Positions 6,128 to 7,984 of a DNA stretch of 7,984 nucleotides are shown piece after piece. The stretch is taken from assembly GCA_023433825.1 (NCBI GenBank), contig JAEYTU010000633.1:1-7984 (forward strand). Reading direction: 5' to 3'. The notes beneath the pieces are model-generated. The model was not told the origin of the DNA. It made no database searches and saw only the letters and a program-made list of their open reading frames with translations. Source of the stretch: Planctomycetota bacterium (GTDB lineage Bacteria; Planctomycetota; UBA1135; UBA2386). The stretch's first letter is position 1, and each line of letters begins with the position of its first letter. Position numbers and translations under genes: made by a program.

Positions 6128-6471
6128 CGCGGCACTCCCGGCCCAGGGAAAGGACGTCTCGCGGCTGTGCTGAAGGCACCGCGAGCGCCTGGCCGCGACA
6201 GGTCCCCCCGAACCCACCACGGTCATCGCCGGAAGCCGCCGACGTCCCCACGATCGACGACTCCGGTGCGAAGGCCCCTGTCTCCCGCACGACCTTCGCA
6301 GCCCAGCGACCCAGCCCCCCCAGGCGGGGTCGGCAAGGCCGGCCAACGCAACCCGTAGGGTCACGTCTGCCGCGGCGGCTTATCGACGACGCTTCGCGGT
6401 GACTTGAGGCCCGACCCGTCGCGCGGTGCCACCGGTTCTCCGGTCGAGACGTCCGCTCGGCCGCGACGGCC
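6128..6471. other. Gene-free region with several further inverted repeats
   Basis: No coding region is convincing on either strand. Base composition is C-rich on the + strand and lacks the codon-position pattern of the neighbouring genes. Inverted repeats: CTCGCGG (6158-6164) with CCGCGAG (6179-6185); TGCGAAGG (6267-6274) with CCTTCGCA (6293-6300), with a competing pairing GTGCG (6266-6270) and CGCAC (6286-6290); GGTCGGC (6328-6334) with GCCGGCC (6338-6344), including one G-U pair; ACCGG TTCT CCGGT (6431-6444). Possibilities are a structured non-coding RNA, a long untranslated region, or decayed repeat DNA. I recognise no known RNA family: no tRNA, tmRNA, SRP or RNase P signature was seen. 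Confidence 0.4.
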
Positions 6472-6480
6472 TGCTAGCTT
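6472..6480 (+). promoter_or_regulatory. Extended -10 promoter of the kinase gene
   Basis: TGCTAGCTT fits the extended -10 form TGnTAnnnT, which can work without a -35 box; none is seen. Transcription would start near 6487, only about five bases before the ATG at 6492. The transcript would therefore be leaderless or nearly so, which agrees with the lack of a Shine-Dalgarno. Confidence 0.45.
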
Positions 6481-6491
6481 GCGCAGCCTCG

Positions 6492-7984
6492 ATGTTCGAT
6501 CCGCTGCACGACTCGACCCTGCCGTATCGCGTCCTCGAACGGATCGGGCTGGGTGCGTACGGCGCGGTGTATCGGATCGCGTTCGCCGGCGACGTCTACG
6601 CACTGAAGGTGCTGCACGCGACCGACGACGAGACGCAGCGCGAACGGTTCCTCGCCGAGGCCGATTTGCTGCGCCGCCTCGCGCATCCGCGTCTGGTCCG
6701 CTGCTTCGACTCCGGCGTGCACGAGGGTCTGCCCTACCTGCGAATGGAGTACTGCTCCGGCGGCACGCTGTTCGACCACGCGCAGCGGATGACGACGGCG
6801 TCGTCCGACACGCCGACGGCGCCGCGCGGGCGGATCGACGCGCCGGTCGGTGCCTCGCCCGCAGAGGTCGCCGAGTGGCTCCGATTGCTCGACCAATCCG
6901 CCGAAGGGCTCCAAGTCCTGCACGCCGCCGGTGTCGTCCACCGCGACGTGAAGCCGAGCAACATCCTCGTGCGCGAAGACGGGGCCTGCATCGCCGATCT
7001 CGGCGTCGCGTTGGAGGCGCATCGCCTCGCGCAGTGGACGCGCACCGGCGAGCGGATGGGAACGCCGATCTACATGGCGCCCGAGCAGGCGCGCGGTTCG
7101 GTCGCGACGCCGCTCTCGGACCAGTACTCGCTCTGCGCGACGTTCTACCGCGCGATCACCGGTCGCCCGACGGTCGGCGACGAACACGTCGTCGATCCGC
7201 TGCCGTGGATCGGCCGCGTTCCGCCGGTGCCGCCGCACGTCTTGCGGCCCGGAATCCCGGTCGGACTGTCGCAGATCCTGATGCGCGGGCTCGAGCCCGA
7301 TCCGCGCGACCGCTACCCGGACCTCGCGGCGCTGCGCAGCGATCTGGCGCTGCTGTCGTCGGGTGGGACGCCGACGCGTCACGTCCCGCCGTTCCACCGC
7401 CGCGTCGCGCGCGCGCTGACGCGCGCACACCGTCACGGACGGACCGCGGCCATCGTCGCCCTCGTCCTGCTGGTCGCGGCCCTCGGAACGACGGCGTGGG
7501 CCGCGACCCGCGCCGACGCGCAACGCCGCGAGGCGCTGGAACAGCTCGAGTCTGCCGAGCAGATTCGCGTCCATCCGACGGTCGGCAACGACGAGTACGA
7601 ACGACGTCTGCAGAACGCACTCGCGCTCGATCCGGACCTGCAACCGGCGATCGAGGCCTATGCCGGCCATCTCGCCGACATCGGCGACTACGAACGTCTC
7701 GACGCACACCTGCGGGCGGCCGCGTCGCGTCGCGAACTGTCGCGGCCGTTGCGATGGTTGCAGGCACTCACGTGCGCAGTGACCGGCCGCGAAGCCGAGG
7801 AACAGGCCATCCTCGCGACGCTGCCGCCGTTCGACGCCGAACCCGAGAACTGGCTCGAGACCGACCGCCGGTGCCTGTACCTGCTGCGCGCCGGTCACGC
7901 GCTGGTCGTTCGTCGGCTGCTGCAAGCCAGCACGCCGCCGCAACGCTTCGCGGCGCGCCGGTTGGCGTTGCTCGCGCGGACGCA
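6492..7984 (+). CDS. Membrane-anchored Ser/Thr protein kinase (3' end cut by window)
   Basis: 497 residues are visible and the frame is open at the right edge. It is a Hanks-type kinase (PknB-like class) at about 12-288: glycine loop GLGAYGAVY (19-27), Lys39, Glu56, catalytic HRDVKPSN (150-157, with Asp152), metal-binding DLG (169-171, in place of the usual DFG), activation-segment end GTPIYMAPEQ (190-199) and Asp210. All catalytic residues are present. A Ser/Thr/Pro-rich insert at about 101-123 separates the hinge region from the next helix. After a basic stretch (303-317) a single membrane helix lies at about 318-338. The part outside the cytoplasm (from 340) is helical and repeat-like (EYERRLQNALALDPDLQPAIEAYAGHL looks like a TPR unit), perhaps a sensor or protein-binding region. 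Start ATG 6492 leaves 11 residues before the kinase fold and has an extended -10 just upstream. Substrates are unknown. Confidence 0.93.
   Translation, partial: MFDPLHDSTLPYRVLERIGLGAYGAVYRIAFAGDVYALKVLHATDDETQRERFLAEADLLRRLAHPRLVRCFDSGVHEGLPYLRMEYCSGGTLFDHAQRMTTASSDTPTAPRGRIDAPVGASPAEVAEWLRLLDQSAEGLQVLHAAGVVHRDVKPSNILVREDGACIADLGVALEAHRLAQWTRTGERMGTPIYMAPEQARGSVATPLSDQYSLCATFYRAITGRPTVGDEHVVDPLPWIGRVPPVPPHVLRPGIPVGLSQILMRGLEPDPRDRYPDLAALRSDLALLSSGGTPTRHVPPFHRRVARALTRAHRHGRTAAIVALVLLVAALGTTAWAATRADAQRREALEQLESAEQIRVHPTVGNDEYERRLQNALALDPDLQPAIEAYAGHLADIGDYERLDAHLRAAASRRELSRPLRWLQALTCAVTGREAEEQAILATLPPFDAEPENWLETDRRCLYLLRAGHALVVRRLLQASTPPQRFAARRLALLART

Noticed and set aside
5175..6173. Plus-strand open frame through the CorC start region and the DUF2892-type gene
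   Set aside because: Out of frame with the recognisable proteins, rich in Arg/Pro/Ser, no domain.
6338..6352. Possible third copy of the dispersed repeat (GCCGGCCAACGCAAC resembles the stem II region)
   Set aside because: Similarity covers only about 15 bases; the gene-end motif, stem I and stem III are all missing.
5633..6364. Minus-strand open frame covering the DUF2892-type gene and the gene-free region
   Set aside because: The + strand product has the GWCPP membrane motif, while this one is Arg/Ser/Gly-rich with no family features.
6070..6491. tRNA, tmRNA, RNase P or SRP RNA in the gene-free region
   Set aside because: No cloverleaf with TTCGA-type loop, no tmRNA ends, and no RNase P or SRP signature was seen on either strand.
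6474..7943. Long minus-strand open frame opposite the kinase
   Set aside because: It is complementary to a kinase with complete motifs, and the translated product is Arg-rich with no domain.
1..7984. CRISPR array or insertion sequence
   Set aside because: There are no regularly spaced short repeats and no transposase-like protein.

Overview
This is a high-GC bacterial window with strong G/C preference at third codon positions. It holds six protein genes, two of them cut by the window ends. A transmembrane Ser/Thr kinase with a helical repeat-like C-terminal part, a class III cyclase with the linker typical of multidomain cyclases, and the extreme GC would suit a high-GC planctomycete or, less likely, a myxobacterium-like lineage. 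No rRNA, tRNA or marker protein settles this, so the placement is weak.

Left block (1-3927, all + strand): the catalytic end of a class III nucleotide cyclase (cut at the left edge); a secreted SH3-like protein; an M48-family metalloprotease lipoprotein whose start overlaps the SH3 gene's stop by four bases (ATGA); and an MscS-type channel carrying a C-terminal cyclic-nucleotide-binding (CNB) domain. The cyclase and the CNB-channel lie about 1.6 kb apart on the same strand, so they could form a local circuit in which the cyclase makes the ligand and the channel responds to it. This pairing is inferred from domains and position only.

Repeat element: a structured element of about 120 bp occurs twice in the same orientation, at 2284-2406 and 3925-4042, flanking the channel gene. 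Each copy begins exactly at the TGA stop codon of the gene before it. Each can fold into three consecutive stem-loops, and the stem sequences differ between copies while pairing is kept. This is the most unusual feature of the window.

Middle (4052-5628): a minus-strand CNNM/DUF21-CBS-CorC_HlyC ion-transport protein converges on the channel gene. Its reading frame continues upstream of the first standard start codon (GTG) through the whole first membrane helix with no ATG, GTG or TTG, and a well-spaced Shine-Dalgarno sequence precedes an ATC codon. A divergent intergenic region follows.

Right block (5629-7984, + strand): a small YgaP-like/DUF2892-type membrane protein; about 420 bp without a gene but crowded with inverted repeats; then a membrane-anchored Ser/Thr protein kinase that runs off the right edge and appears to have a very short 5' leader. 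The channel, the CorC-type transporter, the M48 lipoprotein and the kinase all concern the envelope, ion balance or signalling, but nothing beyond the cyclase/CNB pairing and the SH3-M48 overlap ties them functionally.
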